64,000 nt of DNA, taken from positions 124,001 through 188,000 of the forward strand of contig NZ_JAWXRD010000027.1 of assembly GCF_033843265.1 (NCBI RefSeq). Reading direction: 5' to 3'. Position 1 is the stretch's first letter. The number at the start of each line of letters is the position of its first letter. The notes under the pieces were generated by a model. That model was not told the origin of the DNA. It was given only the letters and a program-made list of their open reading frames with translations, and ran no database searches. This DNA is from Scandinavium lactucae (lineage in GTDB: Bacteria > Pseudomonadota > Gammaproteobacteria > Enterobacterales > Enterobacteriaceae). The position numbers and the translations under genes were made by a program. Of the stretch, positions 25,548 to 34,677 are shown piece by piece.

Positions 25548-25574
25548 TTATCGGCACGTATCCGCGGAACTTTA
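25548..25574 (-). promoter_or_regulatory. Sigma-28 (FliA) promoter of tar-tap-cheRBYZ
   Basis: On the minus strand TAAAGTTC, 11 bases, GCCGATAA: only one base off the FliA consensus TAAAGTTT-N11-GCCGATAA. It lies 32 bases before the tar start and therefore keeps the chemotaxis operon class 3 regulated in spite of the fimbrial operon placed just upstream. Confidence 0.93.
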
Positions 25575-25594
25575 CCTTAAGTCATGTCTGCACG

Positions 25595-26566
25595 TCAGAA
25601 GGCCACATCTACCACCAGCGTGTCGGTGTAGGTTCCGGCGGGCGGTGTATTCTGCCCACTCAGCATCCGCGCGGTGTAATTGTAGGTATTCACTGTGCCG
25701 TCGCTGCTGACCGAACTGGCGGCACCGCTGGCCCAGCGTTCAGTTCCGCTCGGGCCCCAGCGGGTACTGGTGCTCCCTTTATAGATGTCGTAACTCATCG
25801 AATTACTGCCATTGACCATTTTACGTACCGTCCCCCCGCCCGCGTTCACGCCGTTGTTAATGCCCACGGTGTAAGTGCTGCCTTTGGTGCAGGTGATCGC
25901 CACCGATTGCGAAACGGAGGGGAAATTGCTCACCAACGGCGCGCTGCCGAAATTGACGTCCGGCGCGCTGATGGTGATGCAATCGGTGGAGACATTCATG
26001 GTCAGCTGCGTTGTCACGGGTACGGTGCCGGTCTGCGGTGTGCCGAGGCAAATGCCCAGCAATCCGGTTGGACACACGCTATAGCTAATGTTCAGCGTGA
26101 CGTTGACCTGATACGGCCCAGCGGTGACGCTTTGCCCGGACACCGTGCGGAAATATATCGGCAGGGTGTAACTCTTCGACGTCAGCAGGCCGAGCAGTGT
26201 ATTCCCACTCCAGCTGTAGGTTTGCCCGACCGCGGTTTCGGTAGTATTTGAACACGACGAGGTGCCGCACACCCGCACCGGGACCACATCGGGAAGGGTG
26301 GTGTTATCGGTGCGCTTCATCGCCGGGCGCGTCCCCGACGTGACCGTGGCGCTGAGCACATTCATCGACACCGTATCGTTGGTCAGCAAATTAAGAATGG
26401 TGTCGCAGGTCACCACCAGATTAGCCGAGGTCTGCTGTTCGGTCCCCCTGACCGTAAACGACGACAAGCTGCCGAACGAGGCGTTAGCCATCGCGACGGT
26501 GCAGGCGGCGTGCAGCGGCGAACTGAATAACCACAGCTGAGTAAAAACCCCTAAAGCACGGCGCAT
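25595..26566 (-). CDS. Csu-like tip subunit, two spore-coat-U domains
   Basis: 323 residues: signal peptide (cut near PLHAACT), then two SCPU (spore coat protein U, PF05229) domains, roughly residues 25-165 and 185-323, each ending in a strand like YTDTLVVDVAF. This two-domain layout is that of CsuE-type tip adhesins in the archaic chaperone-usher pathway. Its ATG overlaps the usher stop by one base. Last gene of a five-gene operon; the tip probably mediates attachment to surfaces. Confidence 0.82.
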   Translation of the reverse strand: MRRALGVFTQLWLFSSPLHAACTVAMANASFGSLSSFTVRGTEQQTSANLVVTCDTILNLLTNDTVSMNVLSATVTSGTRPAMKRTDNTTLPDVVPVRVCGTSSCSNTTETAVGQTYSWSGNTLLGLLTSKSYTLPIYFRTVSGQSVTAGPYQVNVTLNISYSVCPTGLLGICLGTPQTGTVPVTTQLTMNVSTDCITISAPDVNFGSAPLVSNFPSVSQSVAITCTKGSTYTVGINNGVNAGGGTVRKMVNGSNSMSYDIYKGSTSTRWGPSGTERWASGAASSVSSDGTVNTYNYTARMLSGQNTPPAGTYTDTLVVDVAF

Positions 26567-28953
26567 TAATTTATCTCCCGGCAGGTGAGCGGCCCGTAGG
26601 TCTGTAATTTATGGTCCGGGTTCTGCTGCGTCGCAAAACTGGCCGCACAGCGCTGACCGTTAGGCATCTTTACGGTCAGCGGATTCACATCGGTGAGGTT
26701 CTCAAGCCAGGCGATGCCGTCATACCCCACTGGGGCATCCGGTTTGCCGGGGCGTGAGACAACGCTTGCCACCGGCAGCGCAGTGCCTGCGGCATCATGG
26801 AGGATAACGCTGGCCACCCTTTCCTGTTCCATAGGAAATTCAAGCAGATAACCGCTGTTACGCCGTAACGCAATACGCCGTTCCGTCTGTTTTAACTGCG
26901 TATCCGCTGGTAAATTCAGGGCGTTAATGCTGTAGTTCGCCGGATACCAAGCCGAGACGCCGCTGACCAGCAAATAGCCTTTTTCGTTCGTTTCGCCTAC
27001 CGGTTGATGCTCGTAATTAACCGGCACCGACGGCTGCCCGTCAGTACTCACCACCACAAACGCATCGTTAATTTTATTGGCGGCAAACAGCTGTCCGTCC
27101 ATCAGGACCAGCGATCCCATCGCTTCGCCCCACCAGGTCATGGCGTTCTCTTCCCCATAACCGCCGCCCTGCAACTCAACATTGTTATTGCGCCAGCCGA
27201 GTGTCGCCTGCTGATAGTTGCTCGACTGCGACTGTCGGGCCCAGGCCAGATTCCAGCTAAAGCCACCGTCCGACGGCATGGTGTGGTTGTAGTTAATGCG
27301 TTGGGTATTGCCGTAATCCGGCGTATTTTCGGTACTGACCGCCACGCTATCCCTGTCGCCAAGCGGGATTTGCAGCGACATCGCCAGCGTCCAGTCCCCG
27401 CGCTGCTGGTCCCGGCTGGCGGCCAGGTAAATGCTGCTGGAACCCCATAAGCTGCGGCTCCAGGAGAGATTCAGTAGCTCGGTTTTCTGGCTATCAAAAC
27501 TCTCGACGCCAATCCACGCCGCGCCGATATTGCCGTAGTTACCCATGTTCAATGACAGCGAATACTGGTCGCTGCGCTGGCTGAGGCTGGCAATCGGATT
27601 GTGCTGGTCGTCATATAAACGCGGCGTATCGTACAGGGCGAGGTTGCCGAAGGTTTTATCGCGATGGGTGTGCTGGGTAATAAAGCTGAATGCGCCGGTG
27701 CTGTACTGATAGCCCCAGTTCAGTTGTTCGCCGCCGTCGCCGTACATCTGGCTGTGGGTGTAGCTGCCGTTGACGATACCGAACTGCCCGAGTTTTACCA
27801 ACGCGCCGCCCCCTCCGAGCGCGAGGGATTCCGCAGCCTCGACATGACTTTCGAGGGTCAGATAATCATTCACCCCATAACGGTAAGTGCCACTCCCCAC
27901 CGCCGGGCCGTAGTCAACGTTTTCGATGCCGTAGTTGCGCCGTAAAGCGCCGAAGGTCGCCGCCCCATCGCTCAGGCCCGGTTTGAGCATTTCGCTGGCC
28001 ACGTAAAACGGCAGCGTGGTGCTGACCTGTCGCCCTAATGCATCAGTGGTGACCAGCACCGCATTGCCCGCGCCGTTAATGTAGGGCAAATTTGTCAGGG
28101 TGAACGGACCGGGCTGGAGCTGGGTCGATCCGGCGCGATAGCCATCAATAAACAAATCGACCGAGGTAGGCACCGCGGCATCGCCGGTAAAGGTGGGCAA
28201 TGGCCAGGTGACTAAGTCAGGGCGCAGAGAGAAATCACGGCCAATTCGGACCCCGCCGACGCGCACGCTGTTACTCCAGCTCAGGGCATCACTAAGCGTA
28301 TCCCCCAGTTCCCATTCCAGAGCGTTGTCATCATCGGTGTAGCTCAGGGTGGTGTCATAGCGCATATAACCGTCATCAAGCGAGTTTTCACCACTGAGGG
28401 TTTGGCGGACATATCCGGTTGTGGAGAAGCTATTTTTCCCACTGAAAAAGCGCAGTTCATGCCAGATAGCCGCCTGCCCCATGCCGTGATCGGTCTGGCT
28501 GGTGTAGAAATCGTAATTGAGCAGCGCCCCGCTGCCGTCCAGCGGTTTGACCCGCTTAATGCCGTCCTGAAAGGTGGCCTCTCTGGCCGCAAACCAGTCG
28601 GACGGCACCGTCAGCAGCAGCCGTTGCCCGTTGCCGTCGTACTCCGTTTTCACCTGGCTTAGCGCCGAGAGGTCCACGTCACCTGCAGGAAACTTATCTG
28701 CCGGAAGCCCGGCCCGTTGCAGGTCGGCGCTGGCAATGACCCAGTGGTTATCGCGCTGCGTCACAGGCACAACAAGCTGCGTATCATAATGATTGATGAC
28801 CAGCCCGAGCTGATACTGCGCCTGCTGATTAATCACCCGTGCATCCGGGGGCGGAGGCAGCAGATCGTCGCCCGATTCTGCCCGACAAAGACCTGAGCTG
28901 GTAAGCAGTAGGCACATGGCAAGTTTCGTCAGTTGCCCGCGGTGGACTGCCAT
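26566..28953 (-). CDS. Csu-like (archaic pathway) outer-membrane usher
   Basis: 795 residues of the usher family with signal peptide (cut near CRAESGD). The barrel and plug parts show VDLFIDGYRAGSTQLQPGPFTLTNLPYINGAG and later AWLENLTDVNPL and QNPDHKLQTYGPLTCREIN. It is shorter than FimD-type ushers and fits the CsuD-type archaic group. It overlaps the chaperone gene by 25 bases at its start and the tip gene at its end. Confidence 0.88.
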   Translation of the reverse strand: MAVHRGQLTKLAMCLLLTSSGLCRAESGDDLLPPPPDARVINQQAQYQLGLVINHYDTQLVVPVTQRDNHWVIASADLQRAGLPADKFPAGDVDLSALSQVKTEYDGNGQRLLLTVPSDWFAAREATFQDGIKRVKPLDGSGALLNYDFYTSQTDHGMGQAAIWHELRFFSGKNSFSTTGYVRQTLSGENSLDDGYMRYDTTLSYTDDDNALEWELGDTLSDALSWSNSVRVGGVRIGRDFSLRPDLVTWPLPTFTGDAAVPTSVDLFIDGYRAGSTQLQPGPFTLTNLPYINGAGNAVLVTTDALGRQVSTTLPFYVASEMLKPGLSDGAATFGALRRNYGIENVDYGPAVGSGTYRYGVNDYLTLESHVEAAESLALGGGGALVKLGQFGIVNGSYTHSQMYGDGGEQLNWGYQYSTGAFSFITQHTHRDKTFGNLALYDTPRLYDDQHNPIASLSQRSDQYSLSLNMGNYGNIGAAWIGVESFDSQKTELLNLSWSRSLWGSSSIYLAASRDQQRGDWTLAMSLQIPLGDRDSVAVSTENTPDYGNTQRINYNHTMPSDGGFSWNLAWARQSQSSNYQQATLGWRNNNVELQGGGYGEENAMTWWGEAMGSLVLMDGQLFAANKINDAFVVVSTDGQPSVPVNYEHQPVGETNEKGYLLVSGVSAWYPANYSINALNLPADTQLKQTERRIALRRNSGYLLEFPMEQERVASVILHDAAGTALPVASVVSRPGKPDAPVGYDGIAWLENLTDVNPLTVKMPNGQRCAASFATQQNPDHKLQTYGPLTCREIN

Positions 28954-29693
28954 TTCGCGTCCTGTGCATTAATCGTTGCGCTGACGCCGGTAGGATGCGT
29001 TACCCCGGCGGGCAGCGGCCAGCTTCGGCTCTGACCGGGCAACACATAGCCCAACAATCCTGGGGCGACTTCCCGCTCACTCCCCCCCTGGCGAACGGAA
29101 ACCTGGCTCAACCGGACATGCACCAAATCGCGGTTGCGCACTTCAATGGCTGGTTTGCCATCGAGCGTAGTGGTGCTCCAGCTCAGGTTGCGGCTGTCGA
29201 CCTGCACGTGATTGGCCCCCTCCGTGGCCACCGGCATTCCCTGCCCGTAAACGAATAATGGAATGGAGTAACGCATTTGCAGCTTGAGGCCTATCTGCGG
29301 TTTGCTGCTGTCGGTCGGCTGGGGGATTTCATCAATAATAATGCGGTAGGCAAGCTCTTTGCCCTGCGGCACCGGGGCCTGCTTGATCAGGCGGATCAGC
29401 TGTTTACCACCGCGATCGACACGCAAAATCGGCGGGCTGGCCACCACATCCTGCTGCTGTTGATAGCGCTCACGACCGTCTACCTGCTGCCAGCGCACAA
29501 TCCGCACCTGCATGGTGGTGGCATTGACGCCCTGGTTTTCAATCCACAGTTCAGTGGCCTTTTTGTCCGCCGTCAGAACAGGATCGATAGGCCAAATGAG
29601 CACTGTAGCAGCGGCATGTACCTGCGATGACAACAGGCAAAGGGCACTCCAACACGCCAGCGTAGGCAAGCTATGCAGAAGACGTCGATTCAT
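28929..29693 (-). CDS. Csu-like periplasmic chaperone
   Basis: 254 residues, signal peptide (cut near VHAAATV), two immunoglobulin-like domains of the PapD superfamily. Blocks such as ATVLIWPIDPVL, LRVDRGGKQLIRLI and ELAYRIIIDEIPQP are those of CsuC-type chaperones. It is encoded between the SCPU subunit genes and the usher, 16 bases after the second subunit gene. It would donate a strand to unstable SCPU subunits. Confidence 0.88.
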   Translation of the reverse strand: MNRRLLHSLPTLACWSALCLLSSQVHAAATVLIWPIDPVLTADKKATELWIENQGVNATTMQVRIVRWQQVDGRERYQQQQDVVASPPILRVDRGGKQLIRLIKQAPVPQGKELAYRIIIDEIPQPTDSSKPQIGLKLQMRYSIPLFVYGQGMPVATEGANHVQVDSRNLSWSTTTLDGKPAIEVRNRDLVHVRLSQVSVRQGGSEREVAPGLLGYVLPGQSRSWPLPAGVTHPTGVSATINAQDAKWQSTAGN

Positions 29694-29709
29694 GGTGATT
29701 CTCCCTGGC

Positions 29710-30261
29710 TTACCATGACAAGGTCACGGTGAGTTGATCGCTGTAATTTCCTGCCGGGCTAAACCCGGTCAATTGCGCGGCCCCGTACAAGGTGAGCGCG
29801 ATATTGTTGCTGTCGCTGTAGGCCACCGACACCGCCTGATTGACCCCGATTTCGGTGTTTGCCGCCAGTGAACTGCTGCTGTAAAGCCGATACGGAACCC
29901 GGTCCGTACCGCCGGAGCGCTGCATATTGCGCACCGTGGTGTAATTTTGCCCACCGTTGATGCTCATGCTCAGCGCCACACCCGGCGTACAGGCCAGCGA
30001 CAGCGAGGCATTCGGCACAAACTGGGTACTGACCTGGCCGGATTTCACCCCGCTGTAGCTGCCAAAATTCAGAGTGCCCATCACCCCGCCGCTACCGGTC
30101 ACTACCGAGCAGCCCGGCGTAATGGTGGCGTTAACCTTGAATGACTGGGTGGTGACCGTCAGCGCCTGCACCGGAGAGCCCATACTCAGCAGCGTCACCA
30201 GTCCAAAAAGGCGTAGCCGTTCCCGGGTCTCCCGCAGGAAACCTGATGCACCCAATGTCAT
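29710..30261 (-). CDS. Csu-like minor subunit, spore-coat-U domain
   Basis: 183 residues with an N-terminal hydrophobic stretch (LFGLVTLLSMG, probable signal peptide cut near PVQALTV) and one SCPU domain: cysteines in TPGCSVVTG and SLACTPGV, and the closing strand YSDQLTVTLSW. The start at 30261 gives an unusually charged leader before the hydrophobic stretch; a later start was not evident. Second gene of the operon, 8 bases after the first. Confidence 0.8.
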   Translation of the reverse strand: MTLGASGFLRETRERLRLFGLVTLLSMGSPVQALTVTTQSFKVNATITPGCSVVTGSGGVMGTLNFGSYSGVKSGQVSTQFVPNASLSLACTPGVALSMSINGGQNYTTVRNMQRSGGTDRVPYRLYSSSSLAANTEIGVNQAVSVAYSDSNNIALTLYGAAQLTGFSPAGNYSDQLTVTLSW

Positions 30262-30269
30262 TCGTGGAG

Positions 30270-30839
30270 TTAGTAATTGACGCTAACGTTAATGGTGTCG
30301 GTGTAGGTTCCTGGCGCTACGGTGACGCTGTTGCCGCCACCCTGAATGCGCCCATATAAGGTGTAGCTATCGACGCCCGCAGTCGTGGACGCAATCGGCA
30401 ACGCGGCATTATTGGCGATCACATTGTTGTAGCCGCTGTCGCTATACAGGCTGTACGCCACGCCTTGTGCCGCATTGGTGGTGCTGACCAGATACCGGGC
30501 TGGCGTCCCCGGCGTACCGACCACCGTCGTTGGCGCGGTACTGTTGGTATTCCCGGAAATCGTCACCGTATAACTGCTGGTGGTGCACTGAACGGTAAAG
30601 TTATTGCCGCCGCTGGCCCCGGTCAATTGGGTGGTTAGCGTCGAGAACGTTGCCGGACGCGTACCAAAATCAAGCGTACCGAAATTGATACCGCTCTGAC
30701 TCGGAGAGCCATTGATAAGGCAGCCGTTGGTCAGGGTTAAGGTCGCCGCGATCGTCCCGAGGCTGGTGACCGCCTGCGCGCCTGATGACATCAGCGCCAG
30801 TAAACTTGCGGAAGTAAGCAGAAGACCTGTTCTGTTCAT
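30270..30839 (-). CDS. Csu-like major subunit, spore-coat-U domain
   Basis: 189 residues: clear signal peptide (LLLTSASLLALMSSGAQA) and one SCPU domain with cysteines in TNGCLINGS and FTVQCTTSS, rich in Ser, Thr, Asn and Gly, ending YTDTINVSVNY. It resembles CsuA/B-type rod subunits of archaic (sigma) fimbriae. First gene of the operon, hence probably the most abundant subunit. The promoter region is at 30840-31181. Confidence 0.83.
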   Translation of the reverse strand: MNRTGLLLTSASLLALMSSGAQAVTSLGTIAATLTLTNGCLINGSPSQSGINFGTLDFGTRPATFSTLTTQLTGASGGNNFTVQCTTSSYTVTISGNTNSTAPTTVVGTPGTPARYLVSTTNAAQGVAYSLYSDSGYNNVIANNAALPIASTTAGVDSYTLYGRIQGGGNSVTVAPGTYTDTINVSVNY

Positions 30840-31072
30840 GAGGGCGTCTCCGGAGTCAGTAGACCTGGCGCTTTTTTTGTTTTGCGTCAGATGGTTAACC
30901 GGTCGCCAGTTCGGGACCTTAACTGAAATCTAGTTCAGGAGAATTCATTCAACCAACTTAGAGCATAAATTCAGTCGTTCGACGTATAGACGAAATAAGT
31001 AATTAAGTTTCAACAAGTTGAAAGCGAAACGGCAGAAAAAATGAGACACTGCAAAGAATATATTGCTGTTAT

Positions 31073-31088
31073 TGTGATCTTAATCACA
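31073..31088. promoter_or_regulatory. CRP (possibly CRP/FNR) binding site upstream of Csu-like operon
   Basis: TGTGATCTTAATCACA matches the CRP core TGTGA-N6-TCACA perfectly. It is about 240 bases before the first fimbrial gene, with no other gene to serve. The inner GTGAT-N4-ATCAC is also compatible with FNR-like binding. Confidence 0.7.
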
Positions 31089-31155
31089 CAACGTTGACGG
31101 GGATATATTAGCGCGACTAACCAGTAATTAAGGAAGGATACAATAAGAGGGAGGA

Positions 31156-31176
31156 TCCCCCCGCAATCAGGGGGGG
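31156..31176 (-). terminator. Hairpin downstream of cheW, possible terminator
   Basis: Six C (31157-31162) pair with six G (31171-31176) around GCAATCAG, just after the cheW stop. The trailing sequence on the minus strand is not T-rich, so termination may be weak. Confidence 0.5.
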
Positions 31177-31181
31177 AATTA

Positions 31182-31685
31182 TCACGCGGCGCTGATGGCG
31201 GCGCTGTCGATCAGAGACATTTCTTCGCTGTTGAGCAGCTTTTCGATGTTCACCAGGATAAGCATGCGATCGCCCAACGCCCCGAGGCCGGTCAGGTATT
31301 CGGTGGACAGCGTCACGGCAAATTCCGGTGCCGGGCGGATTTGGTCGGCGGCCAGGGACAGCACATCGGAAACGCCGTCAACCACAATGCCCACCACGCG
31401 TTGGCTGAGGTTGAGAACAATCACCACCGTGTTGTCATTGTATTCCACGTCCTGCTGGCTGAACTTCACCCGCAGATCGACAATCGGCACAATCACGCCG
31501 CGCAGGTTGGTCACGCCTTTAATGAACGCCGGGGTATTGGCAATGCGCGTCACCTGATCGTAACCGCGAATTTCCTGCACCTTCAGGATATCAATCCCGT
31601 ATTCTTCATTCCCCAACGTGAAGACCAGGAACTCCTGGCCCGAGGGTTCACCCGCCAGTTTTGCTACATTCGTCATACCGGTCAT
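31182..31685 (-). CDS. cheW: Chemotaxis coupling protein CheW
   Basis: 167 residues, E. coli length. SH3-like double barrel that links receptors to CheA. Segments LVFTLGNEEYGIDILKVQEIRGYD, NLRGVIVPIVDLRVKF and VDGVSDVLSL identify it. Last gene of motA-motB-cheA-cheW, 21 bases after cheA. In E. coli tar follows directly; here the Csu-like operon separates them. Confidence 0.98.
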   Translation of the reverse strand: MTGMTNVAKLAGEPSGQEFLVFTLGNEEYGIDILKVQEIRGYDQVTRIANTPAFIKGVTNLRGVIVPIVDLRVKFSQQDVEYNDNTVVIVLNLSQRVVGIVVDGVSDVLSLAADQIRPAPEFAVTLSTEYLTGLGALGDRMLILVNIEKLLNSEEMSLIDSAAISAA

Positions 31686-31706
31686 TTTTTTCCCTTCTTC
31701 TTGCCA

Positions 31707-33743
31707 TCAGGCGGCGGTGTACGCCACACGTTGTTCACGATTTAAACCCTGCAAAGCCTGAACATCGACAATCAGCGCCACGCTGCCATCGCCAAGGATC
31801 GTGGCGGCAGAGATGCCCGGCACTTTGCGGTAGTTGCTTTCCAGATTTTTCACCACCACCTGATGCTGGCCGATCAGTTGATCCACCAGCAACGCATAGC
31901 GGCGTCCTGCACTTTGCAGGATAACCACGATGCCCTGAGTCGCTTCGGTTTTAGCGCCCTGAACATCGAAAACCTTCCACAGTTCAACCAGCGGCAGATA
32001 TTCGCCACGGACTTCCAGTACGCGCTCACCGCCGGCTAAAGGATGTAAATCTTCATCGCGCGGTTGAAGAGATTCCATCACCGCGTTCAGCGGCAGAATA
32101 AACACTTCGCCACTCACTTTTACCGACATACCGTCAAGGATCGCCAGCGTTAGCGGGAGCAGAATACGGATGGTGGTGCCTGAGCCCTGCTTCGATTTGA
32201 TCTCAACGTGGCCGCCCATCTCCTGGATGTTACGTTTCACCACGTCCATGCCTACCCCACGACCAGAGACATCGGTCACCTGCTCTGCGGTGGAGAAGCC
32301 TGGGGCAAAAATTAGCATCCCGACGTCTTCATCAGTCATGTTTTCACTGACCGCCATGCCCTGCGACATCGCTTTCGCCAGAATACGCTCGCGGTTCAGA
32401 CCCGCACCGTCATCAGTGACTTCGATACAAATATTGCCGCCCTGATGCTCCGCCGACAGAATCAGATTACCCACCGCAGATTTGCCTGCTGCCATGCGGT
32501 TTTCCGGCGATTCAATACCATGGTCGAGGCTGTTGCGCACCAGGTGCGTCAATGGATCGATAATGCGCTCGATCAGGCTTTTATCGAGTTCGGTCGAGCT
32601 GCCCATCAGGGTCAGTTCCACCTGCTTGTTCAACTTGCTCGCGAGGTCACGCACCAGGCGCGGGAAGCGGCTGAAGACGTACTCCATCGGCATCATACGA
32701 ATCGACATGACCGATTCCTGCAGGTCACGGGCGTTACGCTCCAGCTGACCCATGCTGGTTATCAGGTCGCCGTGCTCGACCGGGTCGAGTTCGTTCGAAC
32801 GCTGGGCCAGCATTGACTGGGTGATAACCAGTTCGCCCACGAGGTTGATCAGCTGATCGACCTTCTCAACCGCGACGCGGATACTGGTGGATTCACTGGC
32901 CTTGGCCGGTTTTTCACGCTCTACGCGCGGGGTGCCCGCGGTCTCTTTCGGTACGGCTTTCAGTACCGGAGCGTTAACCGTCGCAGGCACGTCGGCGGTT
33001 TCCACGACCGCAGAGGCAGACGTTTCAGCAACCTGAGCTACCGCGGTTGACGCCGTTTCAAAGGCAATCTGGTCGGCTTCAATGACGAAGCACAGCACCG
33101 CCACGATATCGTCCTGCGATACCGCACCGTCCAGGTTGGCACTGAGCGAATCAGCGGTTTTCACCACCTGGCTAATCTGCGCAAGGTTGCTCAACTCTTC
33201 CTGCAACATCTCCGGCTCACCGGTTTTCAGGCGCGAAAGTACGATCCGGGTTTGACCGCCGCTGTGCGCAGGGGCCATCGCCAGGTCGGGCGCAGATTCG
33301 TCGCTTTCCACCACGCTCAGTTTGGCTCCGGCCGCCGGGGCCAGCTGGCCTTTTGCTTCTAAGGCCAGCTGGCGCAGGGCGTGACAGATGTATTCAAAGC
33401 TGGCCGCATCCGGCTCCTGCGAGCTTTTATAGGCATCGAGCTGTTCCTGCATAATGTCTTTCGTTTCCAAAAACAGGTTGATAATGTCGGTATTGAGCTG
33501 CATTTCACCGCGCCGTGCGTCGTCCAGCAGGTTTTCCATCAGGTGCGTGGTTTCCTGCAAAACGCTAAAACCGAAGGTGCCCGCGCCGCCCTTAATGGAA
33601 TGCGCGGCACGAAAAATGGCGTTCAGTTGCTCTGAATCAGGGGCTTCTGGAACGAGATCCAGCAGGTGTTGCTCCATATCCGCCAACAATTCGTCGGCTT
33701 CATCAAAAAATGTCTGATAAAAATCGCTGATATCCATGCTCAC
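31707..33743 (-). CDS. cheA: Chemotaxis histidine kinase CheA
   Basis: 678 residues (E. coli 654; the difference lies in the linker around the CheY-binding domain). P1 domain with phosphorylated His48 in FRAAHSIKGG, P2, dimerisation P3, the ATP-binding P4 with HLVRNSLDHGIE and DDGAGLNRERI and DVSGRGVGMDVV, and P5 coupling to CheW and receptors. Met98 (KDIMQEQL) is kept, the internal start of the short form CheA-S in E. coli. It lies four bases after motB. Confidence 0.98.
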   Translation of the reverse strand: MSMDISDFYQTFFDEADELLADMEQHLLDLVPEAPDSEQLNAIFRAAHSIKGGAGTFGFSVLQETTHLMENLLDDARRGEMQLNTDIINLFLETKDIMQEQLDAYKSSQEPDAASFEYICHALRQLALEAKGQLAPAAGAKLSVVESDESAPDLAMAPAHSGGQTRIVLSRLKTGEPEMLQEELSNLAQISQVVKTADSLSANLDGAVSQDDIVAVLCFVIEADQIAFETASTAVAQVAETSASAVVETADVPATVNAPVLKAVPKETAGTPRVEREKPAKASESTSIRVAVEKVDQLINLVGELVITQSMLAQRSNELDPVEHGDLITSMGQLERNARDLQESVMSIRMMPMEYVFSRFPRLVRDLASKLNKQVELTLMGSSTELDKSLIERIIDPLTHLVRNSLDHGIESPENRMAAGKSAVGNLILSAEHQGGNICIEVTDDGAGLNRERILAKAMSQGMAVSENMTDEDVGMLIFAPGFSTAEQVTDVSGRGVGMDVVKRNIQEMGGHVEIKSKQGSGTTIRILLPLTLAILDGMSVKVSGEVFILPLNAVMESLQPRDEDLHPLAGGERVLEVRGEYLPLVELWKVFDVQGAKTEATQGIVVILQSAGRRYALLVDQLIGQHQVVVKNLESNYRKVPGISAATILGDGSVALIVDVQALQGLNREQRVAYTAA

Positions 33744-33747
33744 GCTA

Positions 33748-34677
33748 TCACCTCTGGAAGGATTGTGGCGATGTGGGACTGGCCCCCGGAGGCAGCGCCG
33801 CCGGTTGCTGTAATACGCTTAACGGTTCGTTCTGACTTTCGGCGTTTTCATTAAGGATCGCCTGTTCAGCCTGAGTGTTGAGCACCAGTAAACTGATGCG
33901 GCGGTTGATCGCGTCATCACCGCCGTGCTGCTGCAATTTCATGGTGTTTGCCATGCCAACCACCCGCAGCACTTTGCCGTCGTCCAGGCCACCGACAACC
34001 AGCTCCCGACGCGATGCGTTAGCGCGATCGGCGGAGAGTTCCCAGTTGCTGTATCCGCGATCGCCCGTGGCGTACGGGTAATCATCGGTATGGCCTGAAA
34101 GACTGATTTTGTTTGGCACTTCATTCAGGATCGGCGCAATCGCGCGCAAAATATCGCGCATGTACGACTCCACGTCCGCACTGCCGGTTTTAAACATCGG
34201 CCGGTTCTGACTGTCGATAATCTGAATGCGTAACCCTTCCTGAACCAGGTCTATCTTCAGATACTGACGCAGCGCACGCAGCTTCGGATCGGACTCAATC
34301 AGCTGATCGAGTTCACCGCGAATTTTCTTCAGCCGGTTTTGCTCCATGCGCTTTTTCAGCTCATCGATGTTCGGCTCTTTTTTCACTTCGCCCTGCTGCT
34401 GGGTGTAGTCATCGCCGCCGCCGGGGATCGGACTGTCGCTGTTGGAAATACGCGGTCCACCTGTGACCGCTGTCGCCAACGGCGTGCGGAAATACTCGGC
34501 AATCTGAATCAGCTCTTTCGGGCTGGAAATCGAGATCAGCCACATCACCAGAAAGAAGGCCATCATCGCGGTCATAAAGTCGGCGTAAGCAATCTTCCAT
34601 GAGCCGTGCCCTGCACTGCTATGGCTTTTATGCTTCTTACGCCTGACGACGACTATTGGGTGGGACTGATTTTTCAT
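33748..34677 (-). CDS. motB: Flagellar stator protein MotB
   Basis: 309 residues. One N-terminal membrane helix (YADFMTAMMAFFLVMWLISI) with the proton-carrying Asp in YADFMTAM, then a periplasmic OmpA-like peptidoglycan-binding domain (ISLSGHTDDYPY and the conserved RANASRRELV). It anchors the stator to the cell wall. Its ATG overlaps the motA stop by four bases. Confidence 0.98.
   Translation of the reverse strand: MKNQSHPIVVVRRKKHKSHSSAGHGSWKIAYADFMTAMMAFFLVMWLISISSPKELIQIAEYFRTPLATAVTGGPRISNSDSPIPGGGDDYTQQQGEVKKEPNIDELKKRMEQNRLKKIRGELDQLIESDPKLRALRQYLKIDLVQEGLRIQIIDSQNRPMFKTGSADVESYMRDILRAIAPILNEVPNKISLSGHTDDYPYATGDRGYSNWELSADRANASRRELVVGGLDDGKVLRVVGMANTMKLQQHGGDDAINRRISLLVLNTQAEQAILNENAESQNEPLSVLQQPAALPPGASPTSPQSFQR

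Larger units (their letters stand above)
30840..31181. other. Csu-like operon promoter region and cheW 3' flank
   Basis: 342 bases. The part next to cheW has a G/C hairpin (31156-31176). The rest is AT-rich and can only serve the Csu-like operon to the left. It contains a consensus CRP site (31073-31088) and a perfect palindrome TTTCAAC-AA-GTTGAAA (31008-31023) of unknown owner. No clear -10/-35 pair was found. Confidence 0.6.

Noticed and set aside
32445..32816. 123-residue plus-strand frame inside cheA
   Set aside because: It lies antisense to the conserved kinase core; codon constraints of cheA explain it.
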